Notes: generated by a model not told the origin, from the sequence alone. 64,000 nt of DNA from JAFAHD01 sp963772515 (GCA_963772515.1 CAVYXC010000003.1:372001-436000), one strand, 5' to 3'; counted from the first letter of the stretch, positions 16,479 to 25,633 are shown. A program made the numbers and translations.

Positions 16479-19126
16479 CACTGATTCCCCTGGCTGTCGG
16501 CCATGCGCGTCGGCAGCCGCTTGACCTTCTGCCGCTCCGCAGAGCTGAGGTTCGCCTTGACCACGCGCACCCGCTCGCCGATATCGCGGTACGTCAGGTC
16601 GCGCGCGTACAGCTCTTCGAATGACGAAAGCGCAAGGGCTAACGATTCTTGCGTGCCCTTGGCCTCATAAAGATCGCCGAGGTTGTACAGCGCTTCGAGG
16701 TACAGGTTCTCAGGATAGCCGGGCGTCTCGATCGCCTTTGCGAAGCGCTTGGCGGCGGCGCCATCAAGACCTTGACGGCGCAGGCACGATCCAATCGCTA
16801 TCAAGCACGGCACGACCATGCCCGGCTCGTGCTGGATCGCCTGCAGCGTCACCAACGCCTCTTCGATGCGCCCGAGCTCGCGATAGGCGAGCCCCAAGCG
16901 ATACTTCGCTCCGACGTCGCCCGCGTTCGCATCTTTTTCCATCCGCTCGACGAACTGATCGACGAAATCGCCGTTGTTCGCGTCGGCGCGCGCGAGAGCG
17001 CTCAGCAGCTCGGCGCCTTCGATGACTTTGCCTTGGCGCGCGTTGACGATCGCCAGCTGGTAGCGTGTCGCCGCGTGCTCCGGACGAAGCTCCGCCGCCT
17101 GGGTGAGGAGCCGCTCCGCGCCTTCGAGATCCGAACCGTGCTCGGCCAGCAGTGAACCGGCCTGATAAGCCGCCGCCGCATCCTGAGGATTGGCTTCGAG
17201 CGCTTGCTTGTAGGCATCTATAGCGCGGTCGAATTCGCCCGCCGCCAGGTGCGCCGCGGCGCGCGCGTGGGCGCCTTGTGGTCCGACGTTTGCCTGGACG
17301 TTCACTGCAGGCACCGGCGCGCCGGCGGGCGCGGCAGGGCGCTGCTCGAGTTCTTTCGCGCCGGCGCTCAGCTCGGCGACACGAGCCGTCAACGCATCCG
17401 CCTCCGCTTGCGCCTGGGTCATGTCTTCGCGCAGTTTGGCGAGCTCGGTCTGCGCGGCGGCCACCTCGCCTTGCAGCGTGCCGCGACGCGCCTCGAGCGC
17501 GATGATCTCAGCGCTGAGGGTTTGCGCTTTGGCCGCTTGCTCGTCGGCGCTGCCGGCCGTGGCGCGGATCGCCTCGAGCTCGTCGGTCAGCTTCTTCGCG
17601 TCTTGCATCTTGGCGGTCAGGGCGGCGACCTCGCCCGCGGTCTGGTCGCGCAAGCCGGTGAGCTCTCGCAACGACGCCTCATCGGCGTTCTTGCGCGCCG
17701 TGATCGTCTCGGCTTCAGCGCGCAACGAAGCGAGGGCGGTCTCAAGCGCGACGCGCTCTGCTTTGAGCGCATCGAGCTGTTGTTTGCCCTCGCCGCCTTG
17801 CACCTGTGCCGCGGCGCCGGCGGTCTCGGCCTCTTCCAGAGCCGCCTGGGCGGCGCCCAGCTGGGCGTCGAGATCGTTCTTGCGCATCGTCGCGGTTTCG
17901 AGGATCGAGCGCTGCTCGCTCAGCGCTTTTTGCAGCTCCTCGCGGGTCTGCAGCAGCAGCTGAAGATCTTGCTGTGCCGCCTGGCGCTGCGCTTCGATCG
18001 CCGTCAGCATCTGCCGCTCGCGGTCGAGGTCCGCTTTCGACGCGCCTTCGGTCGCGGCGGCCGGAGGCTTCGCCGCTTGCGCTGCGGCGATGGGCGGCGC
18101 GACGGCGGGCTTGGCGGGCTCGGGCGCCGGCTCAGGGCGCGAAGGGCTGATCTTGGCGGCCACTTGTGCCACGACGGGTGAAGGCGTCGCTTTCGCCAGC
18201 TCGGGGGCGGGCGCCGATTTTTGAGCGGGTGGCGGCGCGACCTGACGTGGCGGTGGCGCGACAGGCTTGGCGGGTTCGGGCCGCGGCACGGTCGGGAGCG
18301 GCCGCTGCGCCGGGATAGGCGTCGCCGGCACGGCTGCCGCAGCGGGAGCGATCGGCGCTTCGTCGTCGGCGGCGACGTCGTCGCCGTGACCTTGCTCCTC
18401 GAGCTCGTCGAGCAGCATGCGCGCCTTCTGGTTCTGCTTGTCGAGCGCCAGCACCATGCTCGCGATCTGCCGCGCCGTGCTCCAATGCTGGCATTCGCGG
18501 GCGAGCTGCGCAGCCTGCGTGTAGTAGCCGATCGCGTCGGTCATCTGCTCTTTGCTCTGGTAGAGCTGGCCGATGCGGACGGTGGCTTGGACGTGGTTCT
18601 TATCCCGGTCCAACACCTTCTTGAAAGCCAGCATCGCTTGATCGAACTGGCCATTGGACTGATAGATGGAGCCCGCGGCGAACAACGCAGGGACGTGCTT
18701 GAGATTCGACTTGCGCAGAACGTCGATGAATTTCGCGAGACCGTCTTGCAGGCGCCCGTCGTTGACGTCGGCTTGGCCCAGCATGTAGATGACGTCGAGA
18801 TTGTGGACGTCGAGCGCATGCCCGGCCTGGAACGTCTGGCGGGCCTTTTGGTAATCTTTGTTGACGTTGAGGTACGTCGTGCCGGCTTCGATATACGCGG
18901 CGATCGCCGACTCGTTGTCGCCGGCTTGCGCAAGCATCTTGGCGGCCTCGACCTGCAGCTCCGGCGGACAGCCGGCCAGGCTCGCGACGGTCTTGAGGCA
19001 GATGAGCGCACCGGGTGTGTCGCCGCCTTTGAGCTTCTCGCGCGCCTCATCCAAGAACGCGGCGGCGCTGGCCGCGGCGTTGCTGCCGGGATCGGGCGAG
19101 GTAGGCTGCTTGCCAGTGTCTGCCAC
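16478..19126 (-). CDS. Large TPR / coiled-coil protein (882 aa)
   Basis: Three parts. Residues ~20-250 are TPR repeats (DNESAIAAYIEAGTTYLN; FDQAMLAFKKVLDRD; MTDAIGYYTQAAQLAREC). Residues ~260-365 are a Pro/Ala/Lys linker. Residues ~370-600 are a continuous coiled coil (ERQMLTAIEAQRQAAQQDLQ; heptads of Leu/Ala with Glu/Lys). Residues ~625-870 are further TPRs (FDRAIDAYKQALEANPQDAA). There is no signal peptide. GTG start, AGAAGG 8 bases upstream. A two-TPR-arms-and-rod layout suggests a cytoplasmic scaffold; its place directly after pilQ and aroC in the pilus block hints at a pilus or polarity role (inference). Confidence 0.75.
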   Translation of the reverse strand: MADTGKQPTSPDPGSNAAASAAAFLDEAREKLKGGDTPGALICLKTVASLAGCPPELQVEAAKMLAQAGDNESAIAAYIEAGTTYLNVNKDYQKARQTFQAGHALDVHNLDVIYMLGQADVNDGRLQDGLAKFIDVLRKSNLKHVPALFAAGSIYQSNGQFDQAMLAFKKVLDRDKNHVQATVRIGQLYQSKEQMTDAIGYYTQAAQLARECQHWSTARQIASMVLALDKQNQKARMLLDELEEQGHGDDVAADDEAPIAPAAAAVPATPIPAQRPLPTVPRPEPAKPVAPPPRQVAPPPAQKSAPAPELAKATPSPVVAQVAAKISPSRPEPAPEPAKPAVAPPIAAAQAAKPPAAATEGASKADLDRERQMLTAIEAQRQAAQQDLQLLLQTREELQKALSEQRSILETATMRKNDLDAQLGAAQAALEEAETAGAAAQVQGGEGKQQLDALKAERVALETALASLRAEAETITARKNADEASLRELTGLRDQTAGEVAALTAKMQDAKKLTDELEAIRATAGSADEQAAKAQTLSAEIIALEARRGTLQGEVAAAQTELAKLREDMTQAQAEADALTARVAELSAGAKELEQRPAAPAGAPVPAVNVQANVGPQGAHARAAAHLAAGEFDRAIDAYKQALEANPQDAAAAYQAGSLLAEHGSDLEGAERLLTQAAELRPEHAATRYQLAIVNARQGKVIEGAELLSALARADANNGDFVDQFVERMEKDANAGDVGAKYRLGLAYRELGRIEEALVTLQAIQHEPGMVVPCLIAIGSCLRRQGLDGAAAKRFAKAIETPGYPENLYLEALYNLGDLYEAKGTQESLALALSSFEELYARDLTYRDIGERVRVVKANLSSAERQKVKRLPTRMADSQGNQ

Positions 19127-19140
19127 GATGCGCGCCTTCT

Positions 19141-20313
19141 CTATTGTCGAAGCGGGCTCGTCGGCTTCTTCTCACCGAACACACGCGCCGCGCCCAATTG
19201 CGACGCCTCGAAGTGCTCGCGCACTTCCTCGACGGAATCGCCCCCGTATTTCTCAGAGAGGGCTTCCGCCAACGCGAGGCAGACCATCGCCTCGCCTATC
19301 ACCGATGCGGCCGGCACCGCGCAGACGTCGCTGCGCACGATTGCGGCGGGCGCGGGCGCGCCTGTCGCGAGATCCACCGACGCCAAAGGCCGCATCAACG
19401 TGGCGATCGGTTTGACTTTGACGCGGACGACGATCTCCGCGCCGTTGCTCATGCCGCCTTCGATACCGCCCGCGCGGTTGCTGCCCCGCACCACCGCGCC
19501 GTCGCGTTCCTCGAACGTATCGTGCGATCGGCTGCCCAGTAGATCGCCGCTCACGCTGCCGAACTCGACCGCCTTGGCGGTCTGGATGCTCATCAGCGCG
19601 GCCGCGAGCCGTGCGTCCAATCGCTCCGACGGCTGCCGGTTGCTGCCGATGCCGACCGGCATCTGCCGCACCCGGATCTCAAAGACGCCTCCGAGTGTGT
19701 CACCTTCGCTCTTGGCCGCGTCGATGCGAGCGACCATTCGCGCGGACGCCTCGGCGTCCGGACACCGCACGGGTGACCTCTCTATACTCTCTTTATCGGG
19801 CTCCTCCGCTCCGTCGCGCGCCGCAACGTCGCCGATCTGTCTGACGAACCCCGTAACTGTGACGCCGAACACACTCAGATACTGGCGCGCGAGTGCGCCG
19901 AGCGCGACGCGCATCGCGGTCTCCCGCGCGCTTGCCCGCTCGAGCACGTTGCGCAGATCGCGATGGCGGTACTTGAGCGCGCCGGCGTAATCCGCGTGTC
20001 CTGGCCGCGGCCGCGTGATCGCAGGCCCGGCTCCGGTGAGCGGATCCATGAGCGCCCGCACGTTGTGGAAATCCTTGTTGGCGATGACCAACGCCACCGG
20101 CGACCCGAGCGTCACGCCGCCGCGCAAGCCGCACAGGAACTCCGGCGCATCGGCTTCGATCTTCATGCGCCCGCCGCGCCCGTACCCCGCTTGCCGCGCC
20201 GCGACCTCACGGCCGAGCGCATCCATGTCGATGCGCATCCCCGCCGGTAGGCCGTCGATGATGCCGACCAGCGCGGGACCGTGCGATTCGCCGGCCGTCA
20301 GATACCGGATCAT
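19141..20313 (-). CDS. aroC: Chorismate synthase
   Basis: 390 residues. Last common aromatic step, EPSP to chorismate, needing reduced FMN. Starts MIRYLTAGESHGPALVGIIDG; then GRGGRMKIEADAPEFLCGLRGG, RPGHADYAGALKYRHRDLRNVLERASARETAMRVA-type core (residues ~95-135), SHDTFEER and GGIEGGMSNG. It carries a ~30-residue acidic insert after FVRQIGDVAA compared with short enzymes. It lies 81 bases after pilQ, with a GC hairpin between them, and 14 bases before the large TPR gene. Confidence 0.95.
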   Translation of the reverse strand: MIRYLTAGESHGPALVGIIDGLPAGMRIDMDALGREVAARQAGYGRGGRMKIEADAPEFLCGLRGGVTLGSPVALVIANKDFHNVRALMDPLTGAGPAITRPRPGHADYAGALKYRHRDLRNVLERASARETAMRVALGALARQYLSVFGVTVTGFVRQIGDVAARDGAEEPDKESIERSPVRCPDAEASARMVARIDAAKSEGDTLGGVFEIRVRQMPVGIGSNRQPSERLDARLAAALMSIQTAKAVEFGSVSGDLLGSRSHDTFEERDGAVVRGSNRAGGIEGGMSNGAEIVVRVKVKPIATLMRPLASVDLATGAPAPAAIVRSDVCAVPAASVIGEAMVCLALAEALSEKYGGDSVEEVREHFEASQLGAARVFGEKKPTSPLRQ

Positions 20314-20329
20314 GCTCCTGCAATCATAC

Positions 20330-20351
20330 GGGGGCGGCTTGCGCCGCCCCC
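20330..20351 (-). terminator. GC-rich hairpin between pilQ and aroC
   Basis: Perfect 9-bp inverted repeat GGGGGCGGC / GCCGCCCCC around TTGC, 44 bases past the pilQ stop and 17 bases before the aroC start. There is no T-run on either strand, so it is more likely a partial terminator, attenuator or RNA-stabilising structure than a full intrinsic terminator. Confidence 0.45.
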
Positions 20352-20394
20352 GCCGTGCTCGTCCCTCGAGCCGCTGCGTCGAACAGGGCGCCCG

Positions 20395-22320
20395 TCAGCG
20401 CTCGGATACGATATGCGGCGTGATGAGGAAGACGATCTCGTTATGGATCTTCGTCGTGTTCACGTTCTTGAATAGCGCGCCCACGACCGGGATGTCGCCC
20501 AGCAGCGGCACCTTGTTGACCGTCTTGGTCGACTCGTCGTCGACGAGCCCGCCCATCACGATCGTGTCGCCGTCCTTCACCCGCAGTAGCGAGTCGACCT
20601 TGCGGTTGTCGATCAACGGGTATTGACCGGCGATGATGCTCTGGATGTTCGAACGCTCGACGTGGATCGTCGTCGTGATGTACCCATCGGTGTTGATCAC
20701 CGGCGTCACTTGCAAGATGATGCCGATGTCGATGTAGTTCACTTGGAACTGGCCGGCTTGCGACGAGTAGTAGACGATCGGGTACGTCTGGCCGATCAGG
20801 ATCTTCGCCTGCTGGTTGTTGAGCGCTTCGACGCGCGGATCGGCGAGCAGCGATGCCTGATTGTGCGTGATCAGGTAGTTGATCTGTGCGCTGATGAACA
20901 GCGCGTTGCGGGAGAACGGCTGGAATGTGATCGGGTTGCCGCTCTGTTCAGCCGGCGGAGCCGTCTGCGGACCCGAGCACGTGATGCAGTTCTCGAACAG
21001 GCCCAGCGTCGAACTGCCGGACCAGTTGATGCCGACGTTTGTCGTGTCGTTCTGCTTGGTGACGTCGATGATTTTCACTTCGAACATCACCTGCGGAGCC
21101 GGCACATCGTCGAGCGCCATGAAGTTGCGCGCGGTCTGGATGACCTCGGGCGTGCCGCTGACGATCAGCGTGTCTGTCCGCGTGTCGATGGTGAACGCGC
21201 TCGTCGGCAACACATGGATGAGTTGCTTCTGCAGGTCGGCTGGCAATGCGTAGCGGATCGGGAACGCCACCGTCTGCGCGGACTGGCCGGCCGAGCCGAA
21301 CTGCTTGTCGAGCTCGTCTTCCGTGCCGACGACGTAGATGTTGCCGACCTGGCGGTATTCCAACCCATTGGTGCGCACGATCAGGTCGAGTGCCTCGCGT
21401 AGCGGCACGTCGTGCAGGCTGATGGTCGTCGTGCCCTTGACGCTCGCGGTCGCGACGATGTTCTGGCCGCTCTCCTGCGCCAGCAGCTTGATCACGTCGA
21501 GCAGATCGCCGTTCTTGATGTCGATCGACACCGTTCCCGGCGGATGCTGGGTCGTGCTGGTGTTGCTCGAGGGTGCGGCCGGGAACGATGGGCCGGCCAT
21601 CGACGGCGACACCGCTGTCGTGCTTGTCGTATGCGTGTGCCCGCCCGGCACCTTGCAGTAATACTTGCCGCCCGGCAGCCATGGATTCGGCGTGGCCTGC
21701 GAGACGACTTCGGGGGCCGCATGGACGACAGGAGGCTCAGGCTTCGCAACTGCGACGGTCGGGGGTGCTGCCATCGCGACGTGTTGCGGAGCGGGTGCCG
21801 AGGAGTCAGCGCCGATCTCTTGGGTCTGCCGTGCGCCCGCGGCGCGCGCGGCGGCGGCCGCGGCCGTCGGATCGAGCGCGTGTGCTTGCTGCGAAGTAGC
21901 CAGCGCCAAAGTCACGGACTGCTCGCCGTTCTTCTGGTTCAGGTCGTACTTGGCAGCGCCTTTGGACTCCACGACGATGCGCATGACTGCGGGCGACTGC
22001 GAGAGCTGTCCCACGCGCACTTGATGGATCGGTCCATCCGAGAAGGCGATGACCTTCGTGCGCCCGTCATACGAGGCCGGGGTCACGTCGATCACCAGAT
22101 CCTGGATGTCACCGCTCGAATCGACCGAGTACTTGTGCACCTGGGTCGAAACGGCGGAGTCGGCCACGACGGTGAGTTTGAACGCGCCGCCTCCGCTGCC
22201 GTAGCTGACATCGGTCACCGAGTTGGTCGCGCTTGCGCCCGGCACGGCGAAGGCTATGCAGCTCACGCCGAGCAGCCCTCCCAGAAGCCAGGTCGCGATC
22301 GACCGATAGTGCCGTTGCAT
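20395..22320 (-). CDS. pilQ: Type IV pilus secretin PilQ
   Basis: 641 residues. Signal peptide (ATWLLGGLLGVSCIAFAVPGASA), an AMIN domain (~33-145; peptidoglycan-binding in other PilQ), a Pro/Ala spacer, an STN/N0 domain (VSIDIKNGDLLDVIKLLAQES ... VPLREALDLIVRTNGLEY), an N1 domain, then the secretin barrel (ALNNQQAKILIGQTYPIV; VPLLGDIPVVGALFKN; NEIVFLITPHIV). It forms the outer-membrane pore for the pilus. One AMIN domain and one N1 domain are seen, fewer than in some PilQ. Last gene of the pilMNOPQ set. Confidence 0.95.
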   Translation of the reverse strand: MQRHYRSIATWLLGGLLGVSCIAFAVPGASATNSVTDVSYGSGGGAFKLTVVADSAVSTQVHKYSVDSSGDIQDLVIDVTPASYDGRTKVIAFSDGPIHQVRVGQLSQSPAVMRIVVESKGAAKYDLNQKNGEQSVTLALATSQQAHALDPTAAAAAARAAGARQTQEIGADSSAPAPQHVAMAAPPTVAVAKPEPPVVHAAPEVVSQATPNPWLPGGKYYCKVPGGHTHTTSTTAVSPSMAGPSFPAAPSSNTSTTQHPPGTVSIDIKNGDLLDVIKLLAQESGQNIVATASVKGTTTISLHDVPLREALDLIVRTNGLEYRQVGNIYVVGTEDELDKQFGSAGQSAQTVAFPIRYALPADLQKQLIHVLPTSAFTIDTRTDTLIVSGTPEVIQTARNFMALDDVPAPQVMFEVKIIDVTKQNDTTNVGINWSGSSTLGLFENCITCSGPQTAPPAEQSGNPITFQPFSRNALFISAQINYLITHNQASLLADPRVEALNNQQAKILIGQTYPIVYYSSQAGQFQVNYIDIGIILQVTPVINTDGYITTTIHVERSNIQSIIAGQYPLIDNRKVDSLLRVKDGDTIVMGGLVDDESTKTVNKVPLLGDIPVVGALFKNVNTTKIHNEIVFLITPHIVSER

Positions 22321-22323
22321 GGT

Positions 22324-22830
22324 TTAACCCCCTAGCGAGAAGTTGCGCACGCCTTGCGCTGACGAAAGCGTGACGTATCCAGGCCCGATGGCCACGACGC
22401 GAAACTTACCTTCGATGGAATCGCCCTCGCGCGCCACGAAGGACTTCCCATCCGCCTCGATGATCGCGGAGAATCCATTTGCTTGGACGATGCCGCTGAC
22501 GCGCACGCCGTCCCAAATGGATGCCGTCTTGCCGCCGTTGGGCGCGCCTTCGAAGCCAGGCAGCGTCGGAATGCGCGGAAAGCGGTTGTTCGCCACGCGC
22601 GCAGGCGTTGCTCCGCTCTGGCCCATGAGCGGCACGAATGGATCGGCGCGGCCAGCGTTAGGATTGGGCTTCGACACGACGATCGGCACCGGCGTCGAGA
22701 TGGCCGGCGGCGGGGCAACTTGGACGTGCTGGGCAATCCGCACAGGCCCCTGCGTCGGAGGCGGCGGAGAACTGCAGCCGACTGCGGCCAAGCACCAAAA
22801 GGCGATCGCGAGCGGCGCAGCTGACTTCAT
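22324..22830 (-). CDS. pilP: PilP-like pilus lipoprotein
   Basis: 168 residues. Signal sequence with lipobox LAAVGC (Cys ~19), then a disordered Pro-rich stretch, the GRADPFVPL motif found where PilP/GspC-like proteins begin their folded part, and a small beta domain (VSGIVQANGFSAIIEADGKSFVAREGDSIEGKFRVVAIGPGYVTL) given here only as a region, residues ~110-160. In pilus systems PilP links PilN/PilO to PilQ. Position between pilO (4-base overlap) and pilQ supports the call; sequence identity to classical PilP is low. Confidence 0.8.
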   Translation of the reverse strand: MKSAAPLAIAFWCLAAVGCSSPPPPTQGPVRIAQHVQVAPPPAISTPVPIVVSKPNPNAGRADPFVPLMGQSGATPARVANNRFPRIPTLPGFEGAPNGGKTASIWDGVRVSGIVQANGFSAIIEADGKSFVAREGDSIEGKFRVVAIGPGYVTLSSAQGVRNFSLGG

Positions 22831-23696
22831 TTCTTGACTCCGGGCTTGGGTGTCGGACTCGGCAACACGAGCGGACCGCTTGCCGGAGCGTTCGGGCTGA
22901 GCCGGTAGGCCTCGATAGGCAACGTGATCTTAAGACGTGGGCTCGAACCGACAATGGGGTTGCCGCCATTCGGCGCGATCGTCACGCTGCCGACGCCGAT
23001 CAGCTTCTGGAATTTCGCAAGATCGCGCAGGAAGCGTTCGAGGCTGTCGTAGTGGCCGTCGAACTCCATGCTGAACGGCACTTGGGTGAACGACTGTGCC
23101 AGATAGGCGAGCGCAGCCTCCCGAGCCGGGTTCTCTTCGCCGCCCGCCGGAACGCCAGGGGCGGGCGCGCCCGGAATTGGCGTCGCGCCCACCGGGGTGG
23201 TGCCCTGGACTGTCGGACTGGTCGCGGCGCTCCCAGCAGTCTGCCCGCCGACGCCGCGCGCGACCGTATTGGCTACCCCGCCGACGAAAGGGATATTAGG
23301 GGCGCGCACCGGCCCGGGAGTGGGCGAGCCGCTAGGTCCTGGCGACGGCGCGGCGGTTGCGCTCGGCGTGACGGTAGTGATGATCAGCCCGTCTTTGCCG
23401 GCCAGCTGCTCGACTTGTTTGAGGAACGAGGGCACGTAAAGTCGGGGATCAGCGGTCACCTCGACGCCTTTGAGCCGCTGCCGGATCTGATCGGTGAACG
23501 CTAGGTAGAGCGGTTTTTGGTCGGCAACGCGTTTCAGGTCATCGTACTGCGCTTGAAGATCGGCGATCTCGGCACGAGTTGACGTCTCCTGGTTCTTTTT
23601 CGGTTGAATCAAGAAGAAGTAACCCAGCAGCAGGATGACGACGAACAGTCCGCCGACGATGAGAATCCGGTTGAGCGTGCTGAGCTGAATATTCAT
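22827..23696 (-). CDS. pilO: Type IV pilus inner-membrane protein PilO
   Basis: 289 residues. Short cytoplasmic N-terminus, one transmembrane helix (ILIVGGLFVVILLLGYFFLI, ~12-31), a periplasmic coiled coil (ETSTRAEIADLQAQYDDLKRV), and a ferredoxin-like fold split by a Pro/Gly/Thr-rich insertion (~110-190). The C-terminal half has VPFSMEFDGHYDSLERFLRDLAK, characteristic of PilO. It pairs with PilN to form the alignment subcomplex. Overlaps pilN and pilP by 4 bases each. The long Pro/Gly insertion is unusual for the family. Confidence 0.88.
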   Translation of the reverse strand: MNIQLSTLNRILIVGGLFVVILLLGYFFLIQPKKNQETSTRAEIADLQAQYDDLKRVADQKPLYLAFTDQIRQRLKGVEVTADPRLYVPSFLKQVEQLAGKDGLIITTVTPSATAAPSPGPSGSPTPGPVRAPNIPFVGGVANTVARGVGGQTAGSAATSPTVQGTTPVGATPIPGAPAPGVPAGGEENPAREAALAYLAQSFTQVPFSMEFDGHYDSLERFLRDLAKFQKLIGVGSVTIAPNGGNPIVGSSPRLKITLPIEAYRLSPNAPASGPLVLPSPTPKPGVKK

Positions 23697-24277
23697 TGGC
23701 CGACTACCTGCCCGCTAAGAACTCCATCGACAGTGAAGCTGATCCCACCCGGTGCGGGTTGGCCGTTCAGCGTCTGTTGCGTTGCGGTCCCAAGCGCCGC
23801 GTCGCCGAACATGCGCGAGCTGTCAAGGTTGAGCATCAACGCGGCGATATTGCTATAGCTGTCCGTCTTTCCTTGGATGGCAACCGAACCACCCGCTGCG
23901 TCGTGGGATATCGTCAGATTCGTGAACCACACACCGCGAGGGTCCTGATTGCGCAGATCCGTCAAAATCTCAGCCAGCTGCAGCGGGCTCTGCTTAATGC
24001 GCTCGAGCAACTCTGCCTTGGCGCGCAGCTGGTCCGCCTGGTCGCGCAGGTCGTCGACCTCTTTCACGGCCTGCTGCTCCTGTGTGACCTTCACCGATAG
24101 ATCGGCGTACTGATTGTTGAGGTCGGTGATGACGCGGTTCTCGTAGATCGAGAACGCCAGCAGCCCGACCAGCTCGAGCGCGATAAGCGTCAGGCCTATC
24201 GCCAGCGTCCGGTCGAAGATGACGACCGTCGGTCGCTGCGATGACGGTAGTAAGTTGATGTTCAGCACGAAGGCCAC
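23693..24277 (-). CDS. pilN: Type IV pilus assembly protein PilN
   Basis: 194 residues. Starts MAFVLNINLLPSSQRP, the PilN N-terminal motif (INLLP) that docks into PilM. A transmembrane helix (LAIGLTLIALELVGLLAFSIY) and a periplasmic coiled coil (DLSVKVTQEQQAVKEVDDLR) follow, then the small domain with ILTDLRNQDPRGVWFTNL and VAIQGKTDSYSNIAALMLNL. It bridges cytoplasmic PilM to PilO/PilP. It sits 22 bases after pilM and overlaps pilO. Confidence 0.92.
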   Translation of the reverse strand: MAFVLNINLLPSSQRPTVVIFDRTLAIGLTLIALELVGLLAFSIYENRVITDLNNQYADLSVKVTQEQQAVKEVDDLRDQADQLRAKAELLERIKQSPLQLAEILTDLRNQDPRGVWFTNLTISHDAAGGSVAIQGKTDSYSNIAALMLNLDSSRMFGDAALGTATQQTLNGQPAPGGISFTVDGVLSGQVVGQ

Positions 24278-24299
24278 CCTTGATGCATTTGCAAGCCCC

Positions 24300-25412
24300 T
24301 CATGCGGCCCGGCCGGCTTCGGCGATGTCGCGCCGGCCGAGCCCCGCGGCGACGATGAGCGCGGGGCCCATGTCGCGTAGGTACTCCGCCGGGAAATCCA
24401 CGGCGTTATACGATGCGCGCTCGAGCGGATCAGCGACAGCGACAGGCAAACCGAGCTCTTGGCCCAGGAACGCGTCGATGTTCGCGAGGCGCGCGGAGCC
24501 GCCGCCCAGGATCACCGACTCGATCACCTCGCCGCGGAACCGCGTGCGGAAGTAGTCGAGGGACTTGTGGATCTCGGACACGAGCTCCGTGAGCGGCGGG
24601 GTGATGATGTTGAACAGCCGCGTCACCGTGGGTGCGACCGGCTCGGTCGAGCCCTGGGTAATGATCGCGGCCTTCTCGCGCTTCATCTTCTCCGCTTCAT
24701 CGGTCGAGATGTTCATGCCGCCGGCGATCGCCTTGGTCATCGCATCGCCGCCGATCGGCACGTAGCGCGTGAACGGCACGAAGCCGCCCTTGGTCACATT
24801 GATGCTGGTGGACGAGGCGCCGACGTTGATGATCGCGATGTTCTGCTCGAACGCCGCGTCCTCGGGCGAGAGCATCGCACGCACCATCGCGAACGGCTCG
24901 ATCTCGACCACCGAGGCCTGCAACCCCGCGGCCTGCAGCGCGGACAGTTGCGACAGGACCAGCTCTTTTTGCGCGGCGACGATCAGCACGTCCATGTTCT
25001 GGCCGTCTTCCGATCGTCCTAGAATCTTCGCGTCCATCTGCGCTTCCTCGACCGAGTACGGGAGGAAGCGCTCTGCTTCGTATTTCGTCGACTCGAGCAA
25101 TTCGCGTTCGCTCATCACCGGCATCGTGACTTGACGGACGACAACCGTCGGCCCCGTGACCGACGTGACGACGCGGCGCGCAGTGAACGCGCCGTCGGTC
25201 ATGAGTTGGCGCAGCGCATCGCCCACGGCGGGCGGATCGACGACGACGCCATCTTTGATCGCATTGACGGGCGTCGGTATTCGATACACGTGCTCGAGCG
25301 CTGGGCCGCGCGCTGATTGGCCGAACTGCACCGCCTTGATCTCAGACGAACCGAAATCAACACCGATGTGATGGCTACCACCGCGGGAGAACACCCTACT
25401 GAGGAACGACAT
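24300..25412 (-). CDS. pilM: Type IV pilus assembly protein PilM (actin-like)
   Basis: 370 residues. Actin-like ATPase fold: IGVDFGSSEIKAVQFG (phosphate 1), INVGASSTSINVTKGG (phosphate 2), ESVILGGGSARLANIDAFLG (adenosine motif) and LPVAVADPLERA. Binds the INLLP tail of PilN on the cytoplasmic face. ATG 25412 gives MSFLSRVFSRG, matching the family start; the open frame upstream to 25529 includes no conserved residues. First gene of the pilMNOPQ run, separated from crp by a hairpin and a palindromic repeat. Confidence 0.94.
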   Translation of the reverse strand: MSFLSRVFSRGGSHHIGVDFGSSEIKAVQFGQSARGPALEHVYRIPTPVNAIKDGVVVDPPAVGDALRQLMTDGAFTARRVVTSVTGPTVVVRQVTMPVMSERELLESTKYEAERFLPYSVEEAQMDAKILGRSEDGQNMDVLIVAAQKELVLSQLSALQAAGLQASVVEIEPFAMVRAMLSPEDAAFEQNIAIINVGASSTSINVTKGGFVPFTRYVPIGGDAMTKAIAGGMNISTDEAEKMKREKAAIITQGSTEPVAPTVTRLFNIITPPLTELVSEIHKSLDYFRTRFRGEVIESVILGGGSARLANIDAFLGQELGLPVAVADPLERASYNAVDFPAEYLRDMGPALIVAAGLGRRDIAEAGRAA

Positions 25413-25550
25413 GGCCGTCCTATCCAATCCCCACGAGATGCCGAAGCGACAACGTGTAAGGCTGTCCGGGAAAAACGTCCTTACGCTTTCATCATCGGCA
25501 AAGCCGGGACGGGGATTTAGAACATTCATTCGCCCCCGGCCTGCCCGGCT

Positions 25551-25590
25551 AAGTCCGAGGCGTCCCCTTTTGGGGGACGCCTCTGGACTT
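25551..25590. terminator. Long GC-rich hairpin between crp and pilM
   Basis: A 17-bp inverted repeat (AAGTCCGAGGCGTCCCC, 25551-25567) pairs with 25573-25590 around a TTTTG loop, with one bulged T at 25584. It stands 44 bases after the crp stop and 139 bases before the pilM start. No U-tract follows on the minus strand. Its length suggests a terminator or processing site that separates crp from pilM transcription. Confidence 0.55.
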
Positions 25591-25604
25591 CACCACCTAT
25601 GGAG

Positions 25605-25624
25605 CGGTCGAGTTTACTCGACCG
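25605..25624. repeat. Palindromic intergenic repeat, copy 1
   Basis: CGGTCGAGTTTACTCGACCG, an 8-bp stem with a TTTA loop, lies 10 bases after the crp stop. The same 20-mer, preceded by the same TATGGAG, recurs at 59660-59679, and a variant at 59686-59705. Two distant sites sharing 27 identical bases indicates a dispersed REP-like element. Confidence 0.75.
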
Positions 25625-25633
25625 ACACTGTCG

